From positions 1 to 64,000 of the forward strand of contig JAHEJA010000028.1 of the NCBI GenBank assembly GCA_024639125.1: DNA of 64,000 bases, written 5' to 3'. Below the pieces are notes generated by a model. The model searched no databases. It was given only the letters and a program-made list of their open reading frames with translations, and was not told where the DNA came from. Made by a program: the position numbers and the translations under genes. The DNA comes from Paracoccaceae bacterium (GTDB lineage: Bacteria > Pseudomonadota > Alphaproteobacteria > Rhodobacterales > Rhodobacteraceae). Positions 25,887 to 34,096 of this stretch are shown piece by piece (the stretch's first letter is position 1; every line of letters begins with the position of its first letter).

Positions 25887-27512
25887 ATGTCACCGAAACA
25901 CGCTGATTTTTTGGTAATTGGGGCTGGATCAGCCGGCTGTGTGTTGGCCAACCGACTAAGTAAAAACCCGTCGAATCGGGTGATTCTGTTAGAAGCAGGA
26001 GGTCGGGATTTGAACCCGTGGATTCATGTCCCCGTCGGTTATTTCAAAACCCTACACAACCCAAATACGGATTGGTGCTATAAAACCGAACCAGATTCGG
26101 GATTAAATGGGCGCTCTCTGGATTGGCCTCGTGGCAAGACACTTGGCGGTTCAAGCTCGATCAATGGTTTGCTCTATGTGCGTGGCCAAAAAGAAGATTA
26201 TGACAGCTGGGCCCAACGCGGCAATCGAGGATGGGGCTATGACGACGTTCTGCCGCTCTTCAAACGCTCTGAGTCCCATGAAAACGGCGCAGATGATTTT
26301 CACGGTGGGGACGGCGGGCTTGCGGTTTCGCTAATCCGCGCAAAAACCGATCTTTCCGAAGCCTTCATAAATGCCGCCGTAGAAATGGGTGTGCCCCGCA
26401 CCGAAGATTACAACGGTCTTGACCAAGAAGGCGCCGGATATTTTCATCAAACCGCACGTGGTGGATTTAGATGTTCTAGTGCTCGGGCATTTTTGAACCC
26501 GGTCAAGAAACGCCCCAATCTAGAAATAATCACCCAAGCGCATGCAGAACGGCTTTTGTTTGACCCAAAAGACCCACGCAAAGTCATCGGACTGCGCTAC
26601 ACCCACAAAGGACAAAGTCAGGACATCTTGTTGAATGCAGGCGGTGAAGTGATCCTGTCCGCAGGGGCTATCGGGTCGCCACAGCTGCTTGAACTTTCGG
26701 GTATCGGACGCGGCGATGTATTGCAAAACGCCGGTGTAGAGCTTCGCCACGAATTGCCCGGTGTTGGCGAAAACTTACAAGATCATCTGCAAATTCGACT
26801 TGTCTACGAAGTCAACACACAGACGTTAAACGATGCCATCAATAGGGTCATTCCACGCGTTGGTATCGGGCTAAACTATATGTTGTTCCGAAAAGGCCCC
26901 ATGAGCCTTGGTGCGAGCCAAGTTGCGATCTTTGCTAAATCAATGGCCGGACTAGAAACGCCTGATATTCAATTTCACTTCCAACCCCTGAGCGCCGATA
27001 AACCGGGGCTTCAGATGCACCCGTTTTCCGGCATGACATCATCCGTATGCCAATTAAGACCAGAAAGCAGAGGGCATATTCACATCCATTCGCCAAATGC
27101 ATCGGATTACCCAAAAATCGTGCCGAATTACCTTTCTGCGCATGCGGATCAACTTTGTGCAATCCGCGCAATCAAATTTGCCCGCGCGATGACAAAAACC
27201 AAGGCCCTAAGCCCATTCATCGTCCGTGAACATGTTCCAAACAGCAATCCGCAAACAGATGATGATCTGCTGGACTGCGCACGGAATGTAAGCCAAACAA
27301 TCTATCACCCAACCAGCACATGCCGCATGGGTCAGGATCAAATGGCCGTGGTCGATGACCGTTTGCGTGTGCACGGCATATCGGGGCTACGAATTGCAGA
27401 TGCCTCTATCATGCCCGACATTGTATCAGGCAACACCAATGCTCCGACGATCATGATTGGCGAAAAAGCCAGCGATATGATTTTAGAAGACCGCAAGCAC
27501 CAGAGCGCCTAA
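25887..27512 (+). CDS. GMC-family FAD oxidoreductase (choline/alcohol dehydrogenase-like)
   Basis: The 541-residue flavoprotein has the N-terminal FAD motif [14 protein letters not shown] (about residues 11-24) with the acidic LLEAGG strand. It has both GMC signatures, [19 protein letters not shown] and [15 protein letters not shown]. The catalytic His is in [12 protein letters not shown] and the second His/Asn region in [15 protein letters not shown]. Family members oxidise alcohols or choline to aldehydes. It resembles choline dehydrogenase in length, but no betaine aldehyde dehydrogenase or BetI accompanies it. Being divergent from a TRAP operon, it more likely oxidises an imported hydroxylated compound. 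RBS GGAGAGGATA is upstream. Confidence 0.88.
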   Translation: MSPKHADFLVIGAGSAGCVLANRLSKNPSNRVILLEAGGRDLNPWIHVPVGYFKTLHNPNTDWCYKTEPDSGLNGRSLDWPRGKTLGGSSSINGLLYVRGQKEDYDSWAQRGNRGWGYDDVLPLFKRSESHENGADDFHGGDGGLAVSLIRAKTDLSEAFINAAVEMGVPRTEDYNGLDQEGAGYFHQTARGGFRCSSARAFLNPVKKRPNLEIITQAHAERLLFDPKDPRKVIGLRYTHKGQSQDILLNAGGEVILSAGAIGSPQLLELSGIGRGDVLQNAGVELRHELPGVGENLQDHLQIRLVYEVNTQTLNDAINRVIPRVGIGLNYMLFRKGPMSLGASQVAIFAKSMAGLETPDIQFHFQPLSADKPGLQMHPFSGMTSSVCQLRPESRGHIHIHSPNASDYPKIVPNYLSAHADQLCAIRAIKFARAMTKTKALSPFIVREHVPNSNPQTDDDLLDCARNVSQTIYHPTSTCRMGQDQMAVVDDRLRVHGISGLRIADASIMPDIVSGNTNAPTIMIGEKASDMILEDRKHQSA

Positions 27513-27655
27513 TCCAAGACGTACAGATCCTTAAGCCCAAGTGAGCGCATTCGTTACACGCGGTTAATCGTTCGTTTTTACGCAATCAATATTTTTGCTC
27601 TTGGAATAGTCTGGTCAAAACGGCATAGTCCGCGCGATATTTAGGGGCAAGGCCG

Positions 27656-28360
27656 ATGGGCGATTTTTGGAGCGGACTTGGACAAGCAGCTTGGCTTGTT
27701 CTGACCTTTGATAGCGATCTTCTGGCGATAGCGGCCCGATCGCTTCAGGTGTCGTTAACCGCACTTTTGATTGCCTCTTTGCTTGCCATGCCATTGGCGG
27801 CGTTTTTGGCCGTGCGCCGGTTTCGGTGGCGGCGCAATGTCATTGCTTTGATGAACGCGTTGATGGGTCTTCCTCCGGTTGTTGTGGGATTGATTGTTTA
27901 CATCCTCTTGTCACGATCTGGTCCCTTTGGCATTTTGGGGCTTTTGTTCACCCCATCCGCCATGATTATTGCACAAGTCATTATTATTGTTCCGTTGATC
28001 GCAAGCATCGCGCATCAATCGCTTCGGGATCTTTGGCAGGAATATCATGATTTGCTAATTTCAATGAATGTCACCCAAGGCCAAAAAATACGCACCCTTT
28101 TATGGGATGCGCGGCGGGCTTTGTTAACCGCAGCGCTTGCCGGCTTTGGACGCGCAATTGGTGAAGTCGGCGCTATTATGATTGTTGGCGGCAACATTGA
28201 TCATGCCACGCGCGTGCTTACAACGGCGATTGCCCTTGAAACTGGCAAAGGCGATTTCGCGCTCGCGCTTGCGCTTGGGTTTGTGTTGATCGCCATCACG
28301 ATTACCGTCAATTTTGCGGTGCATTGGATCAGTCGCACAGAAAGCGAGGGACGGTGGTAA
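27656..28360 (+). CDS. tupB: Tungstate-type ABC transporter permease
   Basis: The 234-residue inner-membrane permease of the TupB/ModB-like family has about five transmembrane helices and the ATPase-contact loop following LISMNVTQGQKIRTLLWDARRAL, GRAIGEVGAIMIVGGNI. It works with the ATPase and TupA-like binding protein immediately downstream to import tungstate (or molybdate) for pterin-containing oxidoreductases. The downstream ATPase starts before this gene ends (28354 against 28360). Permease first, binding protein last, is unusual compared with the common tupABC order. Confidence 0.85.
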   Translation: MGDFWSGLGQAAWLVLTFDSDLLAIAARSLQVSLTALLIASLLAMPLAAFLAVRRFRWRRNVIALMNALMGLPPVVVGLIVYILLSRSGPFGILGLLFTPSAMIIAQVIIIVPLIASIAHQSLRDLWQEYHDLLISMNVTQGQKIRTLLWDARRALLTAALAGFGRAIGEVGAIMIVGGNIDHATRVLTTAIALETGKGDFALALALGFVLIAITITVNFAVHWISRTESEGRW

Positions 28361-29070
28361 ATTCGCTTTTTCCTTTGACCGTTCGTGATGCCGTATCCAA
28401 ACGTGGCGGCGTTCCCTTGATTGGGCCTATTCAGCTTGATCTTAAGGGGGCGGGCATCACTGTTGTGATGGGTCCGAACGGGTCAGGGAAAACAACGCTT
28501 TTGCGATTGTTGCACGGTGCTGCACGGCTGAACCATGGGTCCATACGTTGGGCCTGTGATCAGGAACAGGCGCGGGATGCTCAGACATTTGTGTTTCAAC
28601 GACCGATCATGTTGCGGCGCTCTATTTTGGACAATCTGATCTATCCTTTGCGGACACGTGGCGTATCCAAGGCCAAGGCACAAGAGCAAGCAGAACACTG
28701 GGCCGAGCGATTGGGGCTTGGGGGCTTTTTGTCCCGTCAGGCACCATCTTTGTCGGGGGGCGAACAGCAAAAATTGGCGCTGGCACGCGCGTTGATCACC
28801 GATCCGGAATTGGTGTTTTTGGATGAACCCTGCGCGTCACTGGATGCGCGCACCATGAAAGCCATTGAACGCATCCTCATTGATACCCGCGCAAACGGGA
28901 CGCAAATCATCATGTCCACCCACGATATGGGCCAAGCAAGACGTCTTGCGGATGAGGTGGTTTTTTTACTCAACGGTAAAGTGCATGAACATACCCCAGC
29001 GCATGATTTCTTTGCCAGCCCCCAAACCCCAGAAGCCAACGCATTTTTAAACGGAGACATCGTCGAATGA
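28354..29070 (+). CDS. tupC: Tungstate-type ABC transporter ATP-binding protein
   Basis: The 238-residue ATPase has Walker A GPNGSGKTT, Q-loop FVFQRP, signature LSGGEQQKLALARAL, Walker B LVFLDEPCASLD and H-loop STHDMGQ. I place the start at GTG 28354, preceded by GAGGG and overlapping the tupB stop by 7 bases; the longer TTG frame from 28324 lies wholly within tupB. The stop overlaps the next ATG by 4 bases (ATGA), so all three genes are coupled. Confidence 0.85.
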   Translation: MVNSLFPLTVRDAVSKRGGVPLIGPIQLDLKGAGITVVMGPNGSGKTTLLRLLHGAARLNHGSIRWACDQEQARDAQTFVFQRPIMLRRSILDNLIYPLRTRGVSKAKAQEQAEHWAERLGLGGFLSRQAPSLSGGEQQKLALARALITDPELVFLDEPCASLDARTMKAIERILIDTRANGTQIIMSTHDMGQARRLADEVVFLLNGKVHEHTPAHDFFASPQTPEANAFLNGDIVE

Positions 29071-29873
29071 CACACCGCATCCTTTCCACGGTCTGCGCAT
29101 TGCTGTTGGCCACATCGCTTCAGGCGGGTGAAACGTTGCGACTTGCCGTGACAACGTCATTTCACAATTCGGGCCTTGCTGATGTTTTGCTACCCGTCAT
29201 CGCAAAGGATCTGGACCTTGAGGTACAGCTGTTGGTGGTTGGTACAGGCCAAGCGCTTAAGCTCGGAGAACAGGGCGACGTCGATGCGATCCTTGTGCAT
29301 TCACGTACCGCAGAAGACGCGTTCCTAAACCAAGGGTTTGGCACCCATCGCCGTGAAATTATGTACAATGATTTTGTTTTAATCGGATCAGATACGGACC
29401 CGGCACACATTCAAACAGCCACAACAGCAGCGGATGCATTACAAAAAATCGCGATGGCACAAACGACCTTTGTCAGCCGTGGAGATGACAGCGGAACCCA
29501 CAAAAAGGAAGTGTCGCTTTGGAAAACCGCAGGGCTAGATACAGAACAGTTTGGGCCATGGTACACATCCGTCGGGGCCGGCATGGGCGCTGCGCTGAAT
29601 ACGGCGTCTGGGTTGAACGCCTATATTATGTCTGATCGCGCAAGCTGGTTGAATTTTGCAAACAAAGGCACGCTTGTCCTGCTTTATTCGGGCGATCCGG
29701 TGCTGTTTAACCAATATGCCTATATCCCCGTGAACCCAGAGGGAAAGCCACATATTAAATACGATCTCGCTTTGAAATTAGAGTCATGGCTGGTGTCTGA
29801 TGAGGCAAAGGCGTTAATTGACAGTTATAAGATAAATGGCGAACCTTTGTTTGTGTTTAACGCCACTTATTAA
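29067..29873 (+). CDS. tupA: Tungstate-type ABC transporter binding protein
   Basis: The 268-residue periplasmic protein has a Sec signal peptide (residues 1-20, cleaved near LQAGE) and begins its mature part with LRLAVTTSFHNSGLADVLL, the TupA anion-binding start (family form TTTSTxxSGLL). Further family marks are VGTGQALKLGEQGDVDAILVHS and FVSRGDDSGTHKKE. TupA binds tungstate, sometimes molybdate, with high affinity. It is the last gene of the operon and converges with azlD, overlapping it by 4 bases. Tungsten-dependent partner enzymes are not encoded in the window. Confidence 0.88.
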   Translation: MTHRILSTVCALLLATSLQAGETLRLAVTTSFHNSGLADVLLPVIAKDLDLEVQLLVVGTGQALKLGEQGDVDAILVHSRTAEDAFLNQGFGTHRREIMYNDFVLIGSDTDPAHIQTATTAADALQKIAMAQTTFVSRGDDSGTHKKEVSLWKTAGLDTEQFGPWYTSVGAGMGAALNTASGLNAYIMSDRASWLNFANKGTLVLLYSGDPVLFNQYAYIPVNPEGKPHIKYDLALKLESWLVSDEAKALIDSYKINGEPLFVFNATY

Positions 29874-30172
29874 GTTAACCACCACAAAACACCCAGGCCA
29901 CAAACCAAGGTTGCAATCACCGAGCGGGTTGTAAATGCAACCGCGCTCGCGATCAAAGCTGCGAGGATGCGCGGATTGTCGATTGATATCTGTACACCCT
30001 CGGGTCCGGTAAACAAGGCCGCCGAAATGATCGCCGACAAAACAGCCGTCGGCACAAAGCCTAGGTATTTTTCGGCCCATGTTGGCAAGACAGAGCCAAT
30101 CACCCCAGAAAAAACAGATATGCGGGCTGCAAAATTTGCAAGCCCAGTAAGGATCATCACCACCCAAATCAT
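29870..30172 (-). CDS. azlD: AzlD-family small branched-chain amino acid transport subunit
   Basis: The roughly 100-residue membrane protein has four hydrophobic segments and the family pattern (NFAARIS, LPTWAEKYLGFVPTAVL, AFTTRS). AzlD pairs with AzlC, encoded upstream with a 4-base overlap, as an exporter of branched-chain amino acids or analogues. A longer frame to 30241 adds a Cys/Trp-rich N-terminus lying inside azlC, so ATG 30172 is preferred. Confidence 0.8.
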   Translation of the reverse strand: MIWVVMILTGLANFAARISVFSGVIGSVLPTWAEKYLGFVPTAVLSAIISAALFTGPEGVQISIDNPRILAALIASAVAFTTRSVIATLVCGLGVLWWLT

Positions 30173-30855
30173 GACGATGCCCTTTCTTTTGTGAGGGCAC
30201 CACCAACAATGATCCCGGTAAGGCCAGCCACAATTATCCAAATATTATGTGGTAGATCATGAGCAAGAATAGCCATGCACCCCGCACTCAGCGCTGCCGC
30301 TATTTGCGGAATATTGCGCAGATTTGGGACAATGATTGCGATAAAGGTCAATGGGATTGCAAAATCTAAATTCCAATCCGCTGGTATTTCCTTGCCAACC
30401 AAAACGCCCGCGACTGTTGCCGCTTGCCAAAAGACCCAAAGCGTCAAACCAGATCCGAGCAAATGATAATGGGCCCACTTGGGCGCCGTTTCAAATCGCT
30501 TAACGGACACCGCAAAGGCTTCGTCCGTTAATAAGTAACCCAAGACAATGCGCCAACGAAGCGGCAAGGGGTGCAAATATTTGGCCAAACTTGCACTATA
30601 AAGAACGTGCCGCAGGTTAATCACTGCAACAGAGGACCCTGTGACCAAAGCAGAGGTCCCAAGCGACCAGAGCTGTGCGAAAACAACCTGGCTTGCCCCT
30701 CCGAACAGAATCGAGGACATCAAAACAGTTTGCAAAGGCGTCAGCCCGCTTGCCAAACCCAAAATACCAAACACCAACCCAAACGGAACGACGCCTAATT
30801 GAAGGGGCAATTGCGCAAGCACACCTGCGATAAAATCTTGGGTTCTGGGGGCCAT
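30169..30855 (-). CDS. azlC: AzlC-family branched-chain amino acid permease
   Basis: The 228-residue inner-membrane protein has about six to seven helices and AzlC signatures: QLGVVPFGLVFGILGLASGL, MSSILFGGASQVVFAQLW, and NLRHVLYSASLAKYL with YLLTDEAFAV. AzlCD homologues export branched-chain amino acids in other bacteria. I start it at ATG 30855, which fits family length. An in-frame TTG at 30915 would add 20 residues and lies 13 bases after the stop of the upstream LacI gene; neither has a clear RBS. It could be cotranscribed with that regulator. Confidence 0.82.
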   Translation of the reverse strand: MAPRTQDFIAGVLAQLPLQLGVVPFGLVFGILGLASGLTPLQTVLMSSILFGGASQVVFAQLWSLGTSALVTGSSVAVINLRHVLYSASLAKYLHPLPLRWRIVLGYLLTDEAFAVSVKRFETAPKWAHYHLLGSGLTLWVFWQAATVAGVLVGKEIPADWNLDFAIPLTFIAIIVPNLRNIPQIAAALSAGCMAILAHDLPHNIWIIVAGLTGIIVGGALTKERASS

Positions 30856-30927
30856 TGGAAGCAACTTTTTTGCGGAATTTGGTCGTGGCTTATCAGCTAT
30901 GCTGAGCAGTTCCAAGCCACTTAGCGC

Positions 30928-31968
30928 CTATTTAGATGCTCTTGGTGCAGCCAAAGTTTCGCGTTCACAATAAACTGTTTCTAACGCCAAAGGCCGTGGC
31001 AATTGGGTTTTTAGCAAAATGACATCAGCCAGATATCTGGCTGCGTGACGTCCCATTTGGCGATGTGGCACATGCATCGTTGTCAATGCAGGTTCCGCAA
31101 TTGTCGCCAATTCGATATCATCAAAGCCCGTTATAGAAATGTCTTCGGGAACCCTCAGCCCCATTTTCTTGGCCATTTTAAGCGCGCCAATTGCCAAAAC
31201 ATCGTTACCACACATCACCGCTGTGATCTCAGGGTTTTCGCTTAAGAGGGTGGCAAAGGCATCTGCTCCGTTTAAAATTGAATAATTGGTTTCACAAATT
31301 GTCAGCGCGTTCGCATTCAACCCATGGGCTTCTAACGCATCCTTTGCGCCCAAAACACGTTCGCGCGCACGATCATTGGTGGCTTGAGGGGCTGAAATAA
31401 ACCCAAGCTGGCGATGCCCAAGCCCGATAACATGATCCGCCATAGTTCGAAGCGCTGCCCGATTATCAAACCCGATAGAATGAAGGGGATTGTCTGCTTG
31501 ATATGTCCAGGCCACCACAGTCGGAATGCCTTGGCGTTCTAAAAACCGATAGATGGACGGATCACGATCATAACCAATCAATAACAAAGCATCCGCCCCG
31601 CGCGCGACCAATGTTTTGATCTGCTCTTCTTCTCGCTCGGGCAAATAGTTGGAACTGGCAACCAAGAGTGTCATGCCAAACCGATTAAGCTCTTCTTCAA
31701 AGGCCTGAAGCCCGCGCGCAAAAATCGCATTATCCATCGTTGGAATAATCGCGCCCACTGTATTCGTACGTTTTGCAGCCAAAGCCCGCGCACCGAAATT
31801 CGGGGAATATCCCAATTCGTTCACCGCGTTCATCACTTTGTCGCGGGTCGCCTGCCCCACTTTTTCAGGGGCATTCAAACACCGAGACACGGTCGCAGAC
31901 GACACATCAGCAAGACGCGCAACGTCGGCTAAGGTCGGTAAACTTGTGTCAGTATTGCGCAATGGCAC
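30928..31968 (-). CDS. LacI-family regulator of the DHPS cluster (probable)
   Basis: The 346-residue LacI/GalR repressor has helix-turn-helix TLADVARLADVSSATVSRCL, hinge ALAAKRTNTVGAIIP, and an effector domain with RQLGFISAP and ISITGFDDIELATIAEP. It is divergent from the TRAP/DHPS operon across 347 bases that hold three candidate operators, two with the AAGCGCTT core typical of this family. It is therefore the likely local repressor. DHPS clusters in Cupriavidus use an IclR-type HpsR, so a LacI protein in this seat is a different solution. The inducer could be DHPS or sulfolactate. Confidence 0.85.
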   Translation of the reverse strand: MPLRNTDTSLPTLADVARLADVSSATVSRCLNAPEKVGQATRDKVMNAVNELGYSPNFGARALAAKRTNTVGAIIPTMDNAIFARGLQAFEEELNRFGMTLLVASSNYLPEREEEQIKTLVARGADALLLIGYDRDPSIYRFLERQGIPTVVAWTYQADNPLHSIGFDNRAALRTMADHVIGLGHRQLGFISAPQATNDRARERVLGAKDALEAHGLNANALTICETNYSILNGADAFATLLSENPEITAVMCGNDVLAIGALKMAKKMGLRVPEDISITGFDDIELATIAEPALTTMHVPHRQMGRHAARYLADVILLKTQLPRPLALETVYCERETLAAPRASK

Positions 31969-32028
31969 GGTTTTTTACCCTCAACTCTCGGTCAACTAAG
32001 TAAATGCAAAGAATCTCTTCCTATGTCA

Positions 32029-32044
32029 ATGTAAGCGCTTGCAT
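32029..32044. promoter_or_regulatory. LacI-type operator 1
   Basis: ATGTAAGCGCTTGCAT is a near-perfect palindrome around AAGCGCTT with the central C-G step bound by LacI-family proteins. It lies between the divergent LacI gene and the TRAP operon. Confidence 0.75.
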
Positions 32045-32050
32045 GAAAAA

Positions 32051-32066
32051 ATGAAAGCGCTTACAT
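32051..32066. promoter_or_regulatory. LacI-type operator 2
   Basis: ATGAAAGCGCTTACAT has the same AAGCGCTT core as operator 1. The two centres are 22 bases apart, about two helical turns, so two dimers could bind the same DNA face. Confidence 0.75.
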
Positions 32067-32078
32067 TCGAATTCGAAT
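32065..32078. promoter_or_regulatory. Palindrome ATTCGAATTCGAAT beside operator 2
   Basis: Perfect 14-bp palindrome overlapping the last bases of operator 2. Its core differs from the LacI sites, so it may be a separate factor's site or a promoter element. Confidence 0.45.
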
Positions 32079-32106
32079 CGATACCTAACACTGATCGGCG
32101 GATAAA

Positions 32107-32292
32107 ATGTATTTACTTGTATCTATCGTATTATTTGTAACGATGTTTGTGAACGTCGTACTTGGAACACTTGGTTTATCGGTTTTTTTAACAGACGTAC
32201 AAGAAATGTTGGTTTTACTCTTGGCGACTGTTTTTTTCGTAGTTGATATTTTGAAACGCGAAGCACGGGCGAAAGACTTGGTGCAAAAATAA
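32107..32292 (+). CDS. Small two-helix membrane protein of the DHPS operon
   Basis: This 61-residue frame starts at ATG 32107, a few bases after GGCGGA, and encodes two hydrophobic helices (about residues 3-26 and 33-48), a short loop and a basic tail (LKREARAKDLVQK). It is the first frame after the operators and ends 23 bases before the TRAP binding-protein gene, so it is probably cotranscribed with it. I do not recognise a family. The low-polarity composition and operon position argue for a real small membrane protein, perhaps a transporter accessory. Confidence 0.6.
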   Translation: MYLLVSIVLFVTMFVNVVLGTLGLSVFLTDVQEMLVLLLATVFFVVDILKREARAKDLVQK

Positions 32293-32315
32293 ACAAACTT
32301 CTTGGGAGGAAGAAA

Positions 32316-33452
32316 ATGACAAAAGAACTTAAATCGACGGAACGTCGTAATTTCCTGAAATTGGTTGGAACAGGTAGCTTTACAGCTGCAATGGTTGCAG
32401 GTGCATCTGGCATGTTGTGGTCCAGCGAAGCGGTTGCTCAAACAGCAAACGAAGAACGCGACCGTGAAAAAGCAGCCGATCATATCATGACAATCGCGAC
32501 TGCGTATGTTTTAGGCGCGTCACGTAGCTATCCGATCATGCAGCTTGACCTAAAAGAAAACATCCAAAACGCCACAAACGGCAAAGTCTATGTTAAATTG
32601 GCACCTGGTGGCCAACTTGGTGCCGGTGGTGCATTGGTACAGGCCGTACAAGGCGGCACGATCCAAGCAGCCCAGCACTCACTTGCTAACTTTGCACCTT
32701 TTGCAAGCGCCGTTGACTTGATCAACATGCCTTACTTCTGTGGCTCGAACCAACGGTTTACGAACCTTGTGAATTCAGACGCATGGAACAAAGACGTCAC
32801 ACCAAAAATCGAAGCAGCTGGCTTTAAGCCATTGTTCTACGTTGTGATCGATCCACGCGTTGTGGCTGTCCGCAAAGGCGGCAATGCTGTGATCACACCA
32901 GCAGACCTGGATGGCGTAAAATTCCGCGTACCGGGTTCAGCAATGTTGCAGCAATATTACCGTATGGTTGGCGCGAACCCAACACCGGTTGCATGGGGTG
33001 AAACACCATCTGCGATCAAACAAGGTGTTGCAGATGCGTTGGATCCATCCGTTGGCGCGCTATATGTATTCGGCTTCAAAGATATCCTAAGCCACGTTAC
33101 ATTTACGCAAGCGGTTCCAGATAGCCAAGTGTTCTCAATGAACCTAGAGTGGTTCAATGGTCTACCACAAGACGTCCAAGACGGCATCATGTTCGCGGGT
33201 GAAATCACATCTCAGCAGAACCTTGCCAAAGTTCCAGCAGCTCGCGCATTTGCGATGTCCGAATTGGTCAAATCAGGCGTGGAATTCCATTCACTCACAG
33301 ATGATCAATTGGCCGAGTGGAAAGCAGCCGGCGGATACCAGCGTTCTGAGTGGGATCAGTTCAAAACAGATCTTGCTGGCTCTATGGATGCATTTGCGCG
33401 CCTCGAAGAAGGTGCAAATACACAAAGCCGTTATTACGTACACGACGCGTAA
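32316..33452 (+). CDS. TRAP transporter binding protein, probable DHPS uptake
   Basis: The 378-residue periplasmic protein has a twin-arginine signal (ERRNFLKLVG, hydrophobic stretch to about residue 41, AVAQ cleavage). The DctP fold is shown by VYVKLAPGGQLGAGGALVQAV, the substrate-Arg region DGVKFRVPGSAMLQQYYRMV and PVAWGETPSAIKQGVADAL. Its place ahead of DctQM and the DHPS enzymes makes it the likely sulfonate-binding subunit, analogous to one of HpsKLM. RBS GGGAGGAAG gives a firm start. A terminator-like hairpin follows the gene, implying much higher expression of this subunit than of the permease. Confidence 0.85.
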   Translation: MTKELKSTERRNFLKLVGTGSFTAAMVAGASGMLWSSEAVAQTANEERDREKAADHIMTIATAYVLGASRSYPIMQLDLKENIQNATNGKVYVKLAPGGQLGAGGALVQAVQGGTIQAAQHSLANFAPFASAVDLINMPYFCGSNQRFTNLVNSDAWNKDVTPKIEAAGFKPLFYVVIDPRVVAVRKGGNAVITPADLDGVKFRVPGSAMLQQYYRMVGANPTPVAWGETPSAIKQGVADALDPSVGALYVFGFKDILSHVTFTQAVPDSQVFSMNLEWFNGLPQDVQDGIMFAGEITSQQNLAKVPAARAFAMSELVKSGVEFHSLTDDQLAEWKAAGGYQRSEWDQFKTDLAGSMDAFARLEEGANTQSRYYVHDA

Positions 33453-33466
33453 TACGTTTAAGCTTC

Positions 33467-33497
33467 CTGAAGCCCCTTGGCGGGGCTTCAGTTTTCT
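33467..33497 (+). terminator. Terminator-like hairpin after the TRAP binding-protein gene
   Basis: CTGAAGCCCC / GGGGCTTCAG, a perfect 10-bp stem with a 5-nt loop (TTGGC), followed by TTTTCTTTT. It lies between dctP (stop 33452) and dctQ (start 33569) and would allow only partial readthrough. Confidence 0.85.
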
Positions 33498-33568
33498 TTT
33501 CCAACAATTTGTCTTGCTGATCCCGCTCACGCGCGGAACCAAGAGAGATGTGCATATTGGAGCTTTGA

Positions 33569-34096
33569 ATGTCCAAGTACCTGAAACTTCTAGATCAAAA
33601 CGCTGAGCGGTGGGCGTTGTTGGTCTTTTATGTGATGGTCGTCGTTACGATGGCGGTCGAAGTGTTGCGTCGCGAAATCTTTGCCTATTCCTCTATTTGG
33701 GGCGAAGAAATGGTGCGCTATTCGTTTATTTATCTCGCATGGGTTGGTGCGGCCGCAGCTGTCAAAGAGCGCGCCCACATTCGCATTGACGTGCTGATGC
33801 ATTACCTAGGCCGTCGCACAAAAGCGCTGCTTTATATGTTTGGCGACCTTATTATGTTCGGCGTTGCTGTCATTGCCCTGTTTTATTCGTTTGAAACCGT
33901 CATGGTATCGGCCAAGTTTGGATCCGTCAGCCATGGACTAAGGGTTTCAATGGTTTGGTTTTTAATGGCAGTCCCTGCAGGCTTTGCCCTGATGACGTGG
34001 CGCTTAATCCAATCCTTCGTCCGTGATTTCAACGACCTAAGATCGGGTCGGGATGTTTACGAAGGCGACACTCTATTTGAAGAAGGCGGTGCATAA
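33569..34096 (+). CDS. TRAP transporter small permease, probable DHPS uptake
   Basis: The 175-residue DctQ-type protein has four transmembrane helices (about residues 15-35, 50-68, 90-110 and 130-150). It carries the conserved loop sequence REIFAYSSIWGEEMVRYSFI and ERAHIRIDVLMHYL. It bridges binding protein and DctM in TRAP systems. The stop overlaps the dctM start (TAATG), so translation is coupled. The substrate is inferred from the downstream enzymes. Confidence 0.87.
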   Translation: MSKYLKLLDQNAERWALLVFYVMVVVTMAVEVLRREIFAYSSIWGEEMVRYSFIYLAWVGAAAAVKERAHIRIDVLMHYLGRRTKALLYMFGDLIMFGVAVIALFYSFETVMVSAKFGSVSHGLRVSMVWFLMAVPAGFALMTWRLIQSFVRDFNDLRSGRDVYEGDTLFEEGGA

